Shown piece after piece: positions 35,713-48,450 of a DNA stretch of 64,000 bases. The stretch comes from Chinchilla lanigera (lineage: Eukaryota > Chordata > Mammalia > Rodentia > Chinchillidae), in contig NW_004955435.1 of the NCBI RefSeq assembly GCF_000276665.1, positions 377,359 through 441,358 of the forward strand, in the 5' to 3' direction. The first letter of the stretch is position 1; every line of letters begins with the position of its first letter. The position numbers were made by a program, and so were the translations under genes. The notes beneath the pieces are model-generated. The model saw only the letters and a program-made list of their open reading frames with translations, was not told where the DNA came from and did not search any database.

Positions 35713-37739
35713 AACAACACCCCAAAAACATGAGGCCATTTGTGACCGAGAAAGGATATTTTTGTGCATGAGGCTACCTGGGCTTCTGAAATCGGAGGTT
35801 GAGTCATGAAGAAAGGCCATGTGAATCCCTCTCCCTGAAGCCTGTGAAGTGCACTGATGTCATTATGAAATTACAACGTGGGGAAAGAGTGGGGAAGACA
35901 GCACAGCATGCTGAGCAATATCTCTGGACGGTGCTTCTCTGTGGCCATGACGGTTCAGCCTGATTACTGTATTTTCTGGCACCCTACTTACTAAATTATG
36001 ACTGTCATTTTGTGGAGTTCTGTTAAGGAGGGGACGTTTTTAGTTTATTTCATCTCCTTCTGGAGTGTTGGGGATTTTTTTCCTGGAGAACTAGCAAATG
36101 TAGTTAGATTGGTATGCGAGAGTGTACATGGCAAGGTAAAGGTGCCCTAATTAAATGTGCAAGTGAGGAAGTAGGCTTAGAAGTTTTGGGCTGGTTATTA
36201 TTACCCTTTTATTTGATTTACCATGATTTTAGGGCAAATTAAAATAAGGAAACATAATAGGATGAGAATATTGACTGTACTTCACAGGAAGTCTTAATAA
36301 TATTAAACATTATCACTATCAATGCTGTAACAGTAGCAGTAGTAGGAGGTTAGGTTTGAGTTTTATTACAGCAGAATGTCTGGGCCTTTGTTTGACCTTG
36401 ACTCTGTCAGTATGTGTTCCTGCTCCGTGCATGATGATGCTCAGACTTTTCAGGTGTAACTCTATCTTGGAAGAAGAGTTTGGTTCAAGTAGAATACTAA
36501 GAATGTTTTTATTATATATAATTATATAATTATATTTCTGTCTGCTAAAATTAGGTAACGAGGTAGAAAAGTATTGGCTGTTACTTTCTTTGATGTTTAT
36601 ATCTTAGTCTTTCACAAATCAGAATGGAAAACCAAACCTGGACAAGGTTTGCAATTTGTATAAATTTAATTTGAGCTTTAGGCAGAAAGAAGATGTAAAA
36701 TTACATACCAAAAAGCTATGAGAGTCTCTTGGTGTTTCTTCAGTTTTAGTGGTAGAGAAAAAGCATCTTAATTGTTTCCATTGGTATTTTTGTCTCAAAT
36801 TCTGCTGCTGCCCTCTCTGCGTATGGTGATTATAAAAAGATAACTAGGACTTCAGCTTCCATCAGAACCAGACCAGTTTCTCACTGAAAATGGAGAACAA
36901 AATACAAAACTCATCCTCTTAAACATATCAAGGTCATGAGGATAGTGAGAATTGCTGGGCTTCATCTGGAAAGGGAGAGGAACCTCCGGAGAAGTAAACT
37001 CAGCACTTTGGGATATTTTCCCTTGGATGCATGAGCCACCTGGAAGACTTAGAGGTCGGGCTGTTAATTTTTGTCAACTTGAACTCGTAGTGAGTAAAAA
37101 TTTGAGACATGGAGGACAGTGGAAGTGGGAGGTTGGGGGCTGAGACTGCAGAAGGACTACATTGTAGGAGTAAGGGTAACCTATAAATAAACCGGATATC
37201 CTGGATTATGGCAGAGCTTTGAAGATTTTGGATAGGTGCAAATAAATTTTAAATCTTGAACTAGGATTACATAGATCCATGATTCTAAATCTCTGAAATC
37301 CTTCAAATCTTTGGAAGAAGATCGTATCATTGTAGGCCTCACATTATCTGTGAATTGTTTTAAAATTCAGTGTCTGACAGCCAAAAGCAACTGGATACAT
37401 GAAGAAAGAAGGTACCAAGTGAGAAATAGCAGAGACACTAAACAAAAGAAGTAGACCTACAGGGGCTGCAGATGCTGACACTATCAGACAGATCATGAAA
37501 GTTATGCTTAATACGCTCAAGGAGATAAAACCAAGCTTGCAATTGGAATTGGAAGCTATAAATGTGGCATGGTGTATTTGAATAAAACCTAGTGATGAAA
37601 CATAGAAATTCTAAAACTAAAAAATGCAAGAGTTCAAGGGATAGTTAGGTAAGGTTCTAGTCAGGACATCAGAAACCAATCTGGGTACTTCAGAGGGGAT
37701 TAAAACGCACTGGTCACATGTAAGCAAGGCTGAAAACAA
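35713..37739. other. Intergenic sequence, nothing recognised
   Basis: AT-rich, no conserved ORF, no clear repeat. Confidence 0.4.
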
Positions 37740-38190
37740 AGTGGGGGCTAGAGGAGAGGAGAAAGAGGAGGCTGGTATGCTCCGCGTCCACAAACTGCAG
37801 CCTCCCCTTCCATTACTGGAGAGGCTGCACCCGGTTCTCCATCTGCTGTTGTGCTGCGTGGACTGGAGCTAAACTTTCTGATAGGTTCTGTCTCTGGGCT
37901 GCTGAAGTTTGGAATGACTCCACTCCGATTGTCACTGGCAGCTGCCAACAGCTACCACCGTGCTGAAATCTGGGCTTGCTGTTGATCGCCCAGAGTGTCT
38001 CTGGTTGACAAAGACGTCTGCCTGGGAAATGTCGTTGGTAGGAAGCTGACTTCAGGAAAACAGCAGGCTGTGGGAGGGTGGGAACGTGTGTGTGAGGCGG
38101 GCAGAAGGGGCTGAACAGCCTCCGCACGTAGCCAGCACCGCCCTTCATTTCGGCTGTTAAGCACCTCCACCGCCTTCTGTACATAATTAA
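37740..38190 (-). other. GC-richer island of unknown origin
   Basis: About 450 bp with higher GC than its surroundings and an open 123-codon frame on the minus strand (37813-38184). The protein is rich in R, P and S and resembles nothing I know. Composition and phrases such as 'agctgttggcagctgccagt' (minus strand) suggest a repeat, perhaps an L1 5' region or an LTR, but I cannot assign it. Confidence 0.35.
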
Positions 38191-38744
38191 ATTTCTACAG
38201 GACAGTAACGGTATTATGCAAATTTAACTATGTTTCACACGAAACAAAGTTTCACATTCTCCCCTAAAAGGGGAGAAACAAAGTTTTACCAGTTATCTTT
38301 ACCCTTATTAATGTTAATTCTTTTAGTTTCTTCACAATCCTTCTTAGATATTCTGTAACCTGAAGATTAAACTATAAAATTTGCTACTACCAGCACTACT
38401 TGAATAATATAATAGGAGACAAGAGGATGAAAAATTAGTTGCTGTGTACAGAGGTATACAGAACAAGCAATAAAGCAAATTTACATAAATTGATAATATT
38501 TTTGTAACTGTAGGTCTTGAAGCTGTAGGTGGTATTTATAACTTCTTGCTTTATTTGATTTTTCTCTGTTCCTGGCCATCATGTCAGAGCTCCGGGTTTT
38601 TCACATAATGGGTATTCTACATTCTGAAACAGTCTGAGTCCATAGCAGTTGTGTTGCTTAATCCTTACTATTAGACAAAAGTTTTAAGAGGCAACCCAGA
38701 GGGTTCCTGAGGTAGTCTTCGTTGACTACAATTAAGCGATTATG

Positions 38745-39290
38745 TGACGGCAATCCAGTATCCCTGTAACTGTCTGCAATGGACCCCGGAAATTTGCAGG
38801 GGTTATATTCCTAGAGCACCCATGAATAACTGAATTTCAGATATGGTCAGAAAAATGTGTATAAATGCCTGTTTTTATAGTTTAAATACTAAATTTGCTA
38901 TGTCTCTGCAGTTATTTAATAAAATACTGTATAGAGTACTGTAATAATTTAATAAAAATACAATGCAGTATTTCGACCCTCTGGAGTGTTTTAAACTTCT
39001 GGCACAAGGGTTCTTTGCTAGAAACCTTAGAAGATGCAGTGCATTTGGAGGCATCTTAGGGATCTTAGAGCTTTAAGAACACTCGAAGTATCCAAATGCA
39101 GTACGGTGATCTGTTACAATGCGGAACGCTGATGTATCCGATGGGTTACAGGGCAGCAACCAATCAGCAGCCAAGAGAACTGAATAACGCTCTCGGATTG
39201 GCTACTTGCACCTCCCCCCGCAAATTGCAGAGAATATTTGCAGTTTCCACAAAACTGCAGGGGTTTCTGTGAACAACTGTTGCAGTGTGA
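38745..39290 (+). mobile_element. Tigger/pogo-type DNA transposon relic (tentative)
   Basis: Left part reads like 'ggaccccggaaatttgcagg' then 'cacccatgaataactgaatt', and right part has 'ccgcaaattgcagagaatat', typical of palindromic-ended Tigger-derived MER elements. Too diverged for a subfamily. Confidence 0.4.
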
Positions 39291-40136
39291 AGAAAAATCC
39301 ATCGACGGCTGAGGTCACAAACTCTGAAGCACGACTTCACGGGGTTATGCCAATCACCCCAGTCAGTACAGGAAGCTGTTTGTGGTTGATGTCATAGGAA
39401 TCCAAGGTCTGTAGGTCTCCAGCTCATCATCTAACACTTTGGAACCATTTATGTGCCCTCGTAGAAGCATTCTGTCCTTGTGAATCAAAAGCTCTAAGTC
39501 AGCATAGCTCAAGATTTTGGGGTCAAGAATAAAAATTCTGTGATAGAGCAACTGTATAGTACTGAGAGGAAGGAGTCCTATTGTATCCCTTATTTCTAGA
39601 CCCGTGTGTTCTGGCAGTGGGAGAAATAATATCTCATGGTGACAACTGGCTCAGAGTGTACGCTGCATCGCACATGATGGCCCCTCAACCTCTGCATGAC
39701 TCGTCTCCCACTTGTCCTGCTGAGTCTTGGTAGGCCATTTTATTATTTTTTCAACCAGACGCTTCTGGATGATTTGGTACCTGGGAAGACCTATGAATTT
39801 TATATTCATGGTCCCATTGCTGCATTTCTTTTGTTGTGAAATGAGTTTCTTATTTAGATGTGTTATATTGTAAGGGATATAGTGTCCTAGGAAGAATTCA
39901 GATTCATGTGCTCAGAAGAAGTGTATGTTTTAGTAAGGATAACTCGCGGGTGCTTCCATTGCAGAAGGGAGCCAATGTGATTAATTAGCTACCAGGTAGC
40001 GGGTGTGTCCCAGGATGCACCATTGGTGGCTCAGTCTGTGTCTTTAGCAGGTTAGGTACTCAACAGTAGCAGCTGGAAGTTCAAGTTAGTGATTGGAGTT
40101 TCATGTAACGGAGTGCCTGTGCAACTCCCATCTGTG
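39291..40136. other. Intergenic sequence, nothing recognised
   Basis: No conserved ORF or repeat identified. Confidence 0.35.
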
Positions 40137-41215
40137 CTGCAATGTTTACTTTATTTTTAATTATAAAGAGAACTAAAAAATAACACCAAAATAACAACAA
40201 CATAGACAAAGGCAAAACAAAGCAAAAACAATAAAAATGATATAGGACTTTAAAACAAAGTGATAGGAATTAACAGTGGTTGTTATATTACGTATGGTTA
40301 TCTTCAGTGAAATTGCTCAGGTTACCAGATGTAAGAAGGCAAAACTGATTAAACCCTTTCATAATATCTATTGTACATTTTGGGTTTTATTTACTTTTTC
40401 AGTTTTTTACACTAGGGAGACAGTATGATATTTACACATGCAAGTCTGATTTATTTCACTTACGAGTATGGTCTCTAGTTGCATCCATTTACCTGTAAAA
40501 GCCTTGAGTTTATCTTTTTTTTTTAATAGCTGAGTAATACTCCATTGTATCAAAATACATCTTTTTTTATCCATTCCTCAGTTGATGGGCATTTGGGTTG
40601 TTTCCAAGATTTAGCTATGACAAATTGCACTACTATAAACATGAGTGCACATATATCGCTGTGATATGATGTTTTTAGTTCTTCTGGAAAAGTAACCAGA
40701 AGGGAAATAGTTGGGTTAAGTGGGACTTCTAATCCTAGTTTTGTGAGGAAATTCCACACTGATTTTCACAGTGGTTTCACCAATCTACACCCCCACTGGC
40801 AGTGGAGAAGTGTTCGTTTTTCTCCACAGCCTCTCCAGAATTTGTTATTGGTTGATTTTTTAATGATAGCCATTCTTTCTGGGGTGAAGTGGAATCTCAG
40901 GGTTGTTTTAATTTGCATTTCTTGCATAACCAGTGATGTTGAACATTTTTTCATATATGTATTTGCCATTAGTATTTCTTTACCTCAGAAGTGCGTATTC
41001 ATCTCAGATGCCCATTTTTGGATTGGGTCTTTGAATTTTAGGGATCAGATTTTTAGAATTCTTTTTATGTTCTAGATATGTTCTAGATATGTTCCTTTGT
41101 CTGAGGGATAAGTGGCTAAAATATTTTCCCAATTCGTGGGTTTTCTTTTTATTGTTTTGGTGATTTCTTTTGATGGGCAAAAAATTTCTAATACAATGAG
41201 ATCCCAGTTGTTGAT

Positions 41216-41220
<5 letters not shown>

Positions 41221-41249
<29 letters not shown>

Positions 41250-41327
41250 CCTCTGGTACCGGGAACCGAACTCACGACCTTGCGCTTGCCAGGCAGGTGC
41301 TTTGCCACTGAGCTAAATCCCCAGCCC
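41221..41327 (-). mobile_element. ID-type SINE in L1
   Basis: Long poly-T, 'ctctggtaccgggaaccgaa', ending 'ctaaatccccagcc'. An 18-bp perfect duplication CCCAGTTGTTGATTCTTT lies at 41203-41220 and 41328-41345. Confidence 0.96.
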
Positions 41328-42081
41328 CCCAGTTGTTGATTCTTTGAAGTATTTCTCCTGCAGTTTGGTTTTTCTTTTCCATGAACTCTCTGCCTACCGC
41401 AATGTCTTCAAAATTTCTACCTACTTTCTCTTCCTGTAGATTTAGTGTTTCTTTCTTAATATTTAGATCTTTGATCCGTTTTGACCTTAGTTTAGTGCAT
41501 GGTAATAGACATGGGTCTAGTTTTAGTCTTCAGCATGTGAAGACCCAGTTTTTCCAGGACCATTTATTAAAGAGGCTATCTTTCTTCCAGTGAACATGTT
41601 TAGCCCCTTTGTCAAAGACAAGGTGGCTGAGTGTGTTTGTAGTTGTATTTGCATCTTCTAGTCTGTTCCATTGATCTTCAGGTTTTCTTTGTCCTAGTAC
41701 CATGCTGATTTTATCACAGGAACTTTGTAGTATAATTTCAAGTCAGGGACTGTGATGCCTCTTGCCTTTCCTGTGTTGCCTAGTGTTGCTATTTTAGAAC
41801 TCTTCTAGTTCCAGATGTATTTTAGGAATGTTTTCTCTAGATCTGTGAGGTATACTAATGGTATTTTAGGTGGGATTGCATTGAATCTATACAACAATTT
41901 TGGGAGTATGGCCATTTTCACAGTGTTGGTTCTTTCTATCCATAAGGAAGGAATATCTTTCCATTTTCTGAAATCCTCTTTGATCACTTTTTTCAGAGTA
42001 CTATAATTTTCACTGTATAGATCTTCTACTTCCCTTGATAGATTGATTCCTAAGTATTTCAGTTTTTTAGATGTTATTGTG

Positions 42082-42186
42082 GGGGCTGGGGTTATAGCTC
42101 AGTGGCATAAGTGCCTTCCTGGCAAGTGCAGGGTCATGAGTTTGATCCCCAGTACTGGAAAAAAACCCAAAAAGAACCCCCAAAAA
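42082..42186 (+). mobile_element. ID-type SINE in L1 (opposite orientation to the L1)
   Basis: 'ggggctggggttatagctca', 'gggtcatgagtttgatcccc', A-rich tail. Flanked by ATGTTATTGT (42071-42080) and ATGTTACTGT (42187-42196). Confidence 0.93.
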
Positions 42187-43534
42187 ATGTTACTGTGAAA
42201 GGTGTGGTTTTCTTAATTTCTCACTTAGTGAGTTTGTTGTTTGTGTAAGGAATGCTGGTGATTTCTGAGTGTTGATGTTGATTCCAGCTATGCTACTGAA
42301 TTTATACTTTAAATCCATAATCCTTTTGGTGGAGGTTTTGGGGTCTTCTATGTAGAGTATCATGTCATCTGCAAATAATGATAGTTCACTTTTTCCTTTC
42401 CTATCTTTATTCCTTTTATTTCTCTCTCTTGTCTAATTGCTGTAGCTAACATTTCCAGAACTGTATTGAATAGGAGTGGTGACAGTGGACATCCTTGTCT
42501 TCCAGATTTTGAAATGAAAGCTTTCAGCTTTTGTCCATTTAGCATGATGTTGGCTGTTAGTTTGTTATAGATGGCTTTTATCAGAGTGAGGTAAAGACCA
42601 TCTATTCCTATTTTCTGTAGGGTTTTTACCGTGAATGAGCATTAGACTTTATAAAAAGCTTTTTCTTCATCTTGTGGAGGTGATCATGTGATTATTGTTT
42701 TTGGCACGATTGATATGGTGTATTATGTTAGTTGATTTGTGTATATTGAACCATTCCTGCATTCCTGGGATGAATCCCAGTTGGTCATGGTGTATAATCC
42801 TCTTGATGATTACTGCACTCTATTTGATAGTATTTTATTGAGCATTTTTGCATCTATATCCATTAGGGGATTGGCCTGTAGTTGTCTTTTTTGGTTGGGT
42901 CTTTCTCTGGTGCTGGTATCAGGGTAATACTTGCCTCCAGGAATGAGTGAGGGAGAATTCCTTCCCTTTAAATTTCATTAACGAGTTTGAAAAGAATTGG
43001 TGTTAAAACTTCTCTAAATTTCTTGTAGAATTCAGCTGTGAATCTGTCAGGACCTGGGCTTTTCTTTGTTGGTAAGTTTTTTTTATTACATTTTCAGTGT
43101 TGCTCCTGATACTCAGTTATTCAGGACTTTTATATCTTCTTCATCCAGCTTTGGTAATTTATAGATATCTAGGAATCTGTCCATTTCCTCTGTGTTTTCC
43201 ATCCTATGAGAGTAAAGATTTTCATAGTAGGTATTGATGATTTTCTACATTTCTACAGAATCTGTAGTGATTTCATCCCTTTCATTCCTTATCACATGAA
43301 TTTGAGTTTTTTCTTTCCTTTTTTTTTTTTTTGATAAGGTTGGCTAGGGGTTTATCAATTTTATTTATTATTTCAAAGAACCAGTTCTTTGATTCACTAA
43401 TTCTTTGTAATGTCTTCTTATTCTGCATTGTGTAAATTTCTGCTCTGATCTTTATAATTTCCTGCTTTCTTTGGGCTTTGTGCTTGCCTTGCTCTTGTTT
43501 TTCCAGAAGTTTCAGGTGCTGCATATGATTGTTT

Positions 43535-43647
43535 TTTTTTTTGTTGTTGTTGTTTGTTTTTTGGTTTTTTTTCCGGTACCAGGAATCGAACTCACGACCT
43601 TGTGCTTGCCAGGCAGGCGCTATGCCGCTGAGCTAAATCCCCAGCCC
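43535..43647 (-). mobile_element. ID-type SINE in L1
   Basis: 'ccggtaccaggaatcgaact' to 'ctaaatccccagccc'. Duplication ATGATTGTTT at 43525-43534 and 43648-43657. Confidence 0.94.
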
Positions 43648-44138
43648 ATGATTGTTTATTTGTGTTCCTTCTATTTTCCTGATGTGGGAATTCACTGCTA
43701 TAAATTTCCTTCTGAGGGCTGCTTTCATGAACCTGTGTCACACAGGTTCCTGTAAGTTGCATCTGCATCTCCATTTGATTGTAAATATTGTTTAATTCCT
43801 TCTTTAATTTCATCTGTGACCCATTAGTTGTTCAGGAGGATGTTATTGAATTTCCATGTGTTTATGTAGTTTTTATGATTTCTTTTGTCGTTAATTTCCA
43901 ATTTCATTGCACTATGGTCTGATAGTATGCATGGGATTATTTCAGTTCCTTTGCATTTACTTAATCATGTTTCATGGGCTAGTATATGATCTGTTTTACA
44001 GAACATCCTATGTGTAGGTGAGAAGAATGTGTATTCTGATATTGTTGGGTGGAACATTTTGTAGGGTCTACTAAGTCCATTTGTTTACATGTTTGACTTA
44101 GTTCTGTTATTTCTTTACTGATATTTTGTCTAGTTGAT

Positions 44139-44402
44139 CTATCTCTTTGTGACAGGGGTGTTAAAGTCCCCTGTTATGATTATGTTGCTGTGTATTTTCA
44201 TGTCTGTTAAAATTTGTCTTATATAGTTGAGTGCTCCTGTATTTGGTGCATAGATATTTATGATTATGTCTTCCTCTTGATGTATTCCCCTCACAAGTAT
44301 GTAGTGACCTTCTTTATGTTTTTTGATTGTTCTTGGTTTGAAGTTCATGTTGTCTGCAAATACAATAGCCACCCCTGCTTTTTTTCTGGTTTCCTGTTGC
44401 AT
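44139..44402 (-). pseudogene. L1 ORF2 endonuclease fragment
   Basis: Parallel to 12727-12993: KKAGVAIVFADNMNFKPRTI and INIYAPNTGALNYIRQIL and ITGDFNTPV. Terminated by stops. Confidence 0.85.
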
Positions 44403-45219
44403 GGAGTATTGTGTTCCATCTTCTGACTTTCAGTGTATAAATTTCCTTTTGAATGAAATGTGTTTCTTGTATACAGCATATTGTTGAATTTTGTTTCTTG
44501 AATCACTCTGCCAGTCTGCTTCTTTTCGTTGCTGAATTGAGACCATCTACATTAATGGTTATAACTTTTATGTATTTTCTTATCTTTGTCATGTTTTCCT
44601 CCTGTTGGTTCCTCCTTTTCCCCCTGTTGAATTGCTTGCTCTGCTTGGTGGTTCCTTTCTATTTTTGTTCTTGAAATTGTGGTCATTTTTATCTCTTTCT
44701 AGAATACCTTTTAGTACCCACTGTTTAGTTGTTCTTTACCATGGAAATATTTTATTTCTCCATTAATTTTGAGAAATAGTTTTGCAGGTACATCAATCTG
44801 GATTGGAAGTTGTTTTCTTTTAGGACCTGAAATGCTTCACTTTAAGCTCTTCTTGACTTGATGGTTTGTGTTGAGAAATCTGCTGTGATTCTGATGAGCT
44901 TTCCTTTAGAGGTGATCTGTTTCTTTTCTCTAATAGCTTTTAATATTCGTTCTTTTGTTGAAGTTCTGGGATCTTGATTGTTATGTCTTGGTGTAGATTT
45001 ATTTTGGTTATGGCTAAGTGGAGTTGTACATGCCTCACTTACTGCATGTCAGATTCTTTTTCCATGCTTGGGAAACTTTCTTTGATTACTTCTGCAAATA
45101 GTTTTTATGTCATTTGTGTTTGCTGTTGCCTTTTTGTTGACATCTTTTAGTCTTACATTGTTTTTCTTTGCATCATCTCGCTGCTGTTGAATTGTTATTT
45201 CTTGGTTCCTTGCTATTTT

Positions 45220-45339
45220 ATTTTTTATTTTTGTTATTCTTTTTTTTTTTTTTTGTTATTCTTCTGGTACCAGGAATTGAACTCACGACCTTGTGCTTGC
45301 CAGACAGGTGCTGTGCCGCTGAGCTAAATCCCCAGCCCA
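45220..45339 (-). mobile_element. ID-type SINE in L1
   Basis: 'ctggtaccaggaattgaact' to 'ctaaatccccagccca'. Duplication GTTCCTTGCTATTTT (45205-45219) and GTTCCTTGTTATTTT (45340-45354). Confidence 0.94.
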
Positions 45340-45513
45340 GTTCCTTGTTATTTTTAAGAGATAATTTCCTTTCACAATCATTAGCTGCAATGCTGTCTTC
45401 AAGGTCTGAAAGTATACCCTCAGCTTCGTTCAAGCAGTTTTGCCAGCTTTTGATGAAATTTTAAATTTCCTAGCTATCTGTTTGAATCTATTACATGCAT
45501 TCTAATTCTGTCC

Positions 45514-45515
<2 letters not shown>

Positions 45516-45558
<43 letters not shown>

Positions 45559-45652
45559 TTATTTATTTTTTTTTTTCTGGTACTGGGAATTGAACTCACG
45601 ACCTTGCACTTACTAGGCAGGTGCTGTGCCACTGAGCTGAATCCCCAGCCCC
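45516..45652 (-). mobile_element. ID-type SINE in L1, with (AT)n tail microsatellite
   Basis: 'ctggtactgggaattgaact' to 'gaatccccagccc'. Its tail side is a (AT)n/(TTTA)n run at 45517-45570. Duplication TCTGTCCTA at 45507-45515 and 45653-45661. Confidence 0.93.
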
Positions 45653-45747
45653 TCTGTCCTATATTGTTCATTTAAGGTTTCCATCATTTTTCTGTGTTCC
45701 TCTATTTTTTTAATCTGTGTCTTCTTTAGATGTTTTGAGCAGTTCTT

Positions 45748-46248
45748 TCATTTTGTCATCATTTCTTTTTTTACCTGAGAGATTATTTCTGATCTGATGT
45801 CTTCTGTGGCCTGATGGAGTTGTTTCTTTACTTCAGTTTCTGTCATTTCAGAAATTTCAGGTGTGTGACTTCCCAGCTGTTCTCTTTTGATGTTTCCTGG
45901 ACTTCTTGTGGATGGGGTGGATGTCTGAGATTGTATTTTTCTCCTTTGCTTTGTTATTTTCAAAGATCTCGAGGATCTCTGGCATTCACCCTCAGTCTCG
46001 CGATGGTGTGGGAGCAGCAGGGCGAGGACTGTAAGGCCCCCAGTGCTCCGTGTGGCTCCCGCGATGGTGTGTGGGTGCAGGTGCTGATGCTCCCGAGTTC
46101 TCAGAGACTCAGTCTGGCTCTGTGAAGGTGTAGGGGTGCGGTGCATGGTCGCTAAGGCCCCCGAAGTTGTCTGGGGCTCAGCCTGGCTCCCACACTGTTG
46201 GGGGAGGAGTGGAGGCTGCTCACCAAGGTTCCTGAAGCTGTCCGTCAT
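45748..46248 (-). pseudogene. L1 ORF1 N-terminal region
   Basis: A 166-codon open stretch at the 5' end of the L1, ending in a segment (EISEMTETEVKKQLHQATED) that fits the start of the ORF1 coiled coil. Upstream residues may be 5' UTR readthrough. It is not continuous with the rest of ORF1. Confidence 0.6.
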
Positions 46249-46566
46249 TCAACCTGGCTTCTGCAAGGGTGCAGTGGTGGGTGGGCTGGAGTCACCTGTG
46301 CTGCTGAAGCAGTTTCCATGCTTGTGGGGCAGGGGTGAGGGCGTTACTTCGTAGTCAGTAGTCACTGGGGTACTAGCGAAAGAGGCTAGCTGATGCCCAC
46401 AGGGTGAGCCATCTGATCCATTTCATTCATGAGGGTTTTCTCTGCAGGGATTGTCTTTTGATAAGTGTCACAAGACACAAATGTCCTTGCGTTTTGTGCT
46501 CATTTGGAGAGAACCATATATCTGTGCCTCAGATCCCCTTGTTATCGGTCTTTTGATTATGTTCTT

Positions 46567-46728
46567 TTGTTTGTTTGTTTTTTGTCTTTTTTTGAGACAG
46601 GGTCTTGCTCTGCAGTTCAGGCTGGCCTTGAGCTCACTTTGTAGCTCAGGCTGGTCTAGAACTCGCAACGATCCTCCTGCCTCAGCCTCCAGAGTGCTGG
46701 CATTACAGGCCTGTGCCATCACACCTGG
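46567..46728 (-). mobile_element. B1 SINE
   Basis: 'gagacagggtcttgctctgc', 'tagctcaggctggtctagaa', 'gtgctggcattacaggcctg'. TTATGTTCTTT occurs just before and just after, as a target duplication. Confidence 0.94.
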
Positions 46729-46734
46729 CTTGTT

Positions 46735-47220
46735 TATGTTCTTTAACATCTCTGACCTTGTGGCTGGTAGCCACTGCCCATAAAATAAAAACCATAGATC
46801 TGCACTTCTGGCTATCTCTTTATCTATATAAAGTAGATAATCAGAAGCACTGCTTAAAGAGGTTCTGCCCACTGAGATTTGTCTTTACTTCTATTCGGAG
46901 ACTCTCCAGGTCAGAGTGGCAATTGCTGGAGCATATTCTGGAGAATCATGCATAAACCATGCCTAGGTTCTTTCTTGCTCAGTTATCAAGTTCTGGGCTG
47001 TCCCTCTGAAGTCACTGGTGTGGGCTGAGGCAGAGGAAACTGTGCAGGAAGAGTGGGCGCCCTGCTCATCTGAGCCACTCAGTCATGTGGCACCCAGGCA
47101 GCCTCAGGACCTGCTCGTGCCTGAGGCTGTACATCTTACTTCGTCTGTACATGCCCAGCTTTGTGATCCTACGGATGAAATAATGCCAGTTCATGATACG
47201 TAGCTGAGGGCCCCTAGATC
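46735..47220. other. Intergenic sequence between B1 and L1 fragment
   Basis: No element or exon recognised. Confidence 0.35.
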
Positions 47221-47223
47221 CAC

Positions 47224-47930
47224 TAATAAGTTATAAAGTCTTCTTTTTATGATTTTATTTATTTTTTATTTTAAAGAGAAAAAACAATAACACAAAATAA
47301 CAACAAAGAAAAAAACGACAAAAACAATAAAAAAGATACAGAATTTCAAAACAAGATGATAGGAATTAACAGTGGTTGTTACATTGCACATTGTTATCTT
47401 CAATGCAATTGCTCAGGTTACCAGATGTAAGAATACAAGATTGATCAAACAATTAAAGGCAATAACAATAAAAAATTAGAAATGATTCAGAGCAATGCTA
47501 AACAAAATGGTAGAAATTCAATAATGGTCATTATATTGCATATTGTTCTCTTCAAATTAGTTGTTCATATTATCAGCTATAAGCATGCAAAAAATTGGTC
47601 AAGAAAAAAAAATAAGCATTAACTGTTCCTTTCAGTAAACCAATAGACATCAGCAGTACAATTATCCCAACCATCCTTGTATATCTATATATGTTTTGTC
47701 CCTTCCTTCTTGCTTTCTTTTCCCCTTTCCCTCATCCCAGTTGTTCCTTCTCTTTAAACAATTTCTTTCCCTTTCACAATATCTATTGTACCTTTTGGGT
47801 TTTATTTACTCTTTCAGGTTCTTACACTAGGAAGACGAGATGATGTTTACACATGCAGGTCTGATTTATTTCACTTATGAGTATGGTCTCTAGTTGCATC
47901 CATTTATGTTGTAAAGACTTTTAGTTTCTT
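47224..47930 (-). mobile_element. 5'-truncated L1, 3' UTR fragment
   Basis: Aligns by eye with the 3' UTRs at 7930-8650 and 40137-40500: 'ggaattaacagtggttgtta', 'gtctgatttatttcactt'. Confidence 0.88.
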
Positions 47931-48016
47931 TGTTTTTTTGTTTGTGCTGAGGGTTGAACCTAGGTCTTTGTGAATGTCAAGTAAGTACTCTGCCACTGAG
48001 CTGCATTGCCAGCCCA
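47931..48016 (-). mobile_element. Old ID-like SINE
   Basis: 'gctgagggttgaacctaggt' through 'gccactgagctgcattgcca'. More diverged than the other ID copies. Confidence 0.7.
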
Positions 48017-48450
48017 GTTAGAAGATCTTTCTTTTCAGAAGAAAGATTATTTACAAAAGAAAGCATGCGTTTGATTTGAAATCTGTCAGCTTTCCTGGGC
48101 TTATGAAAAGCCAATGCAGCATCATCACAGATCTGAACTATACTGAACACCATGGGCTTTCTGAGTCATAAACACAAGTAGCCCAGCAACTTAAACTATA
48201 GTCCAGATCTGTAGCCATTTTAAGCAACTCTAAGGGTTAAGCAGTAAATGAGTTGAGCATTCGTATTCCAATATAGGATGTACTTCTTTCAAACTACAAA
48301 GATGCCTAGGAAGTATACTTGAATAGTAGGAGCACAAGGGGAAGCAATTTACCTTTCAAGTTGAAATATTCTGGGATACACCTCCAAACATTAGTGCCCT
48401 AAAAACCTTACCAACCTAATAACCATCTGAATTTTGCAGGGTGTGGGGTT

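Larger units (their letters stand above)
40137..46340 (-). mobile_element. Near full-length decayed L1, minus strand, with six ID insertions
   Basis: Layout right to left: GC-rich 5' end and ORF1 start (45748-46248), coiled-coil ORF1 (45218-45433 and nearby), ORF2 endonuclease (44139-44402, ITGDFNTPVTKR), RT region (42360-42545, [20 protein letters not shown]) and C-terminus (40550-40759, PEELKTSYHSDI), then the 3' UTR (from 40137). Frames carry many stops. It is less decayed than the copy at 7930-14640 and allows that one to be aligned. Confidence 0.9.
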
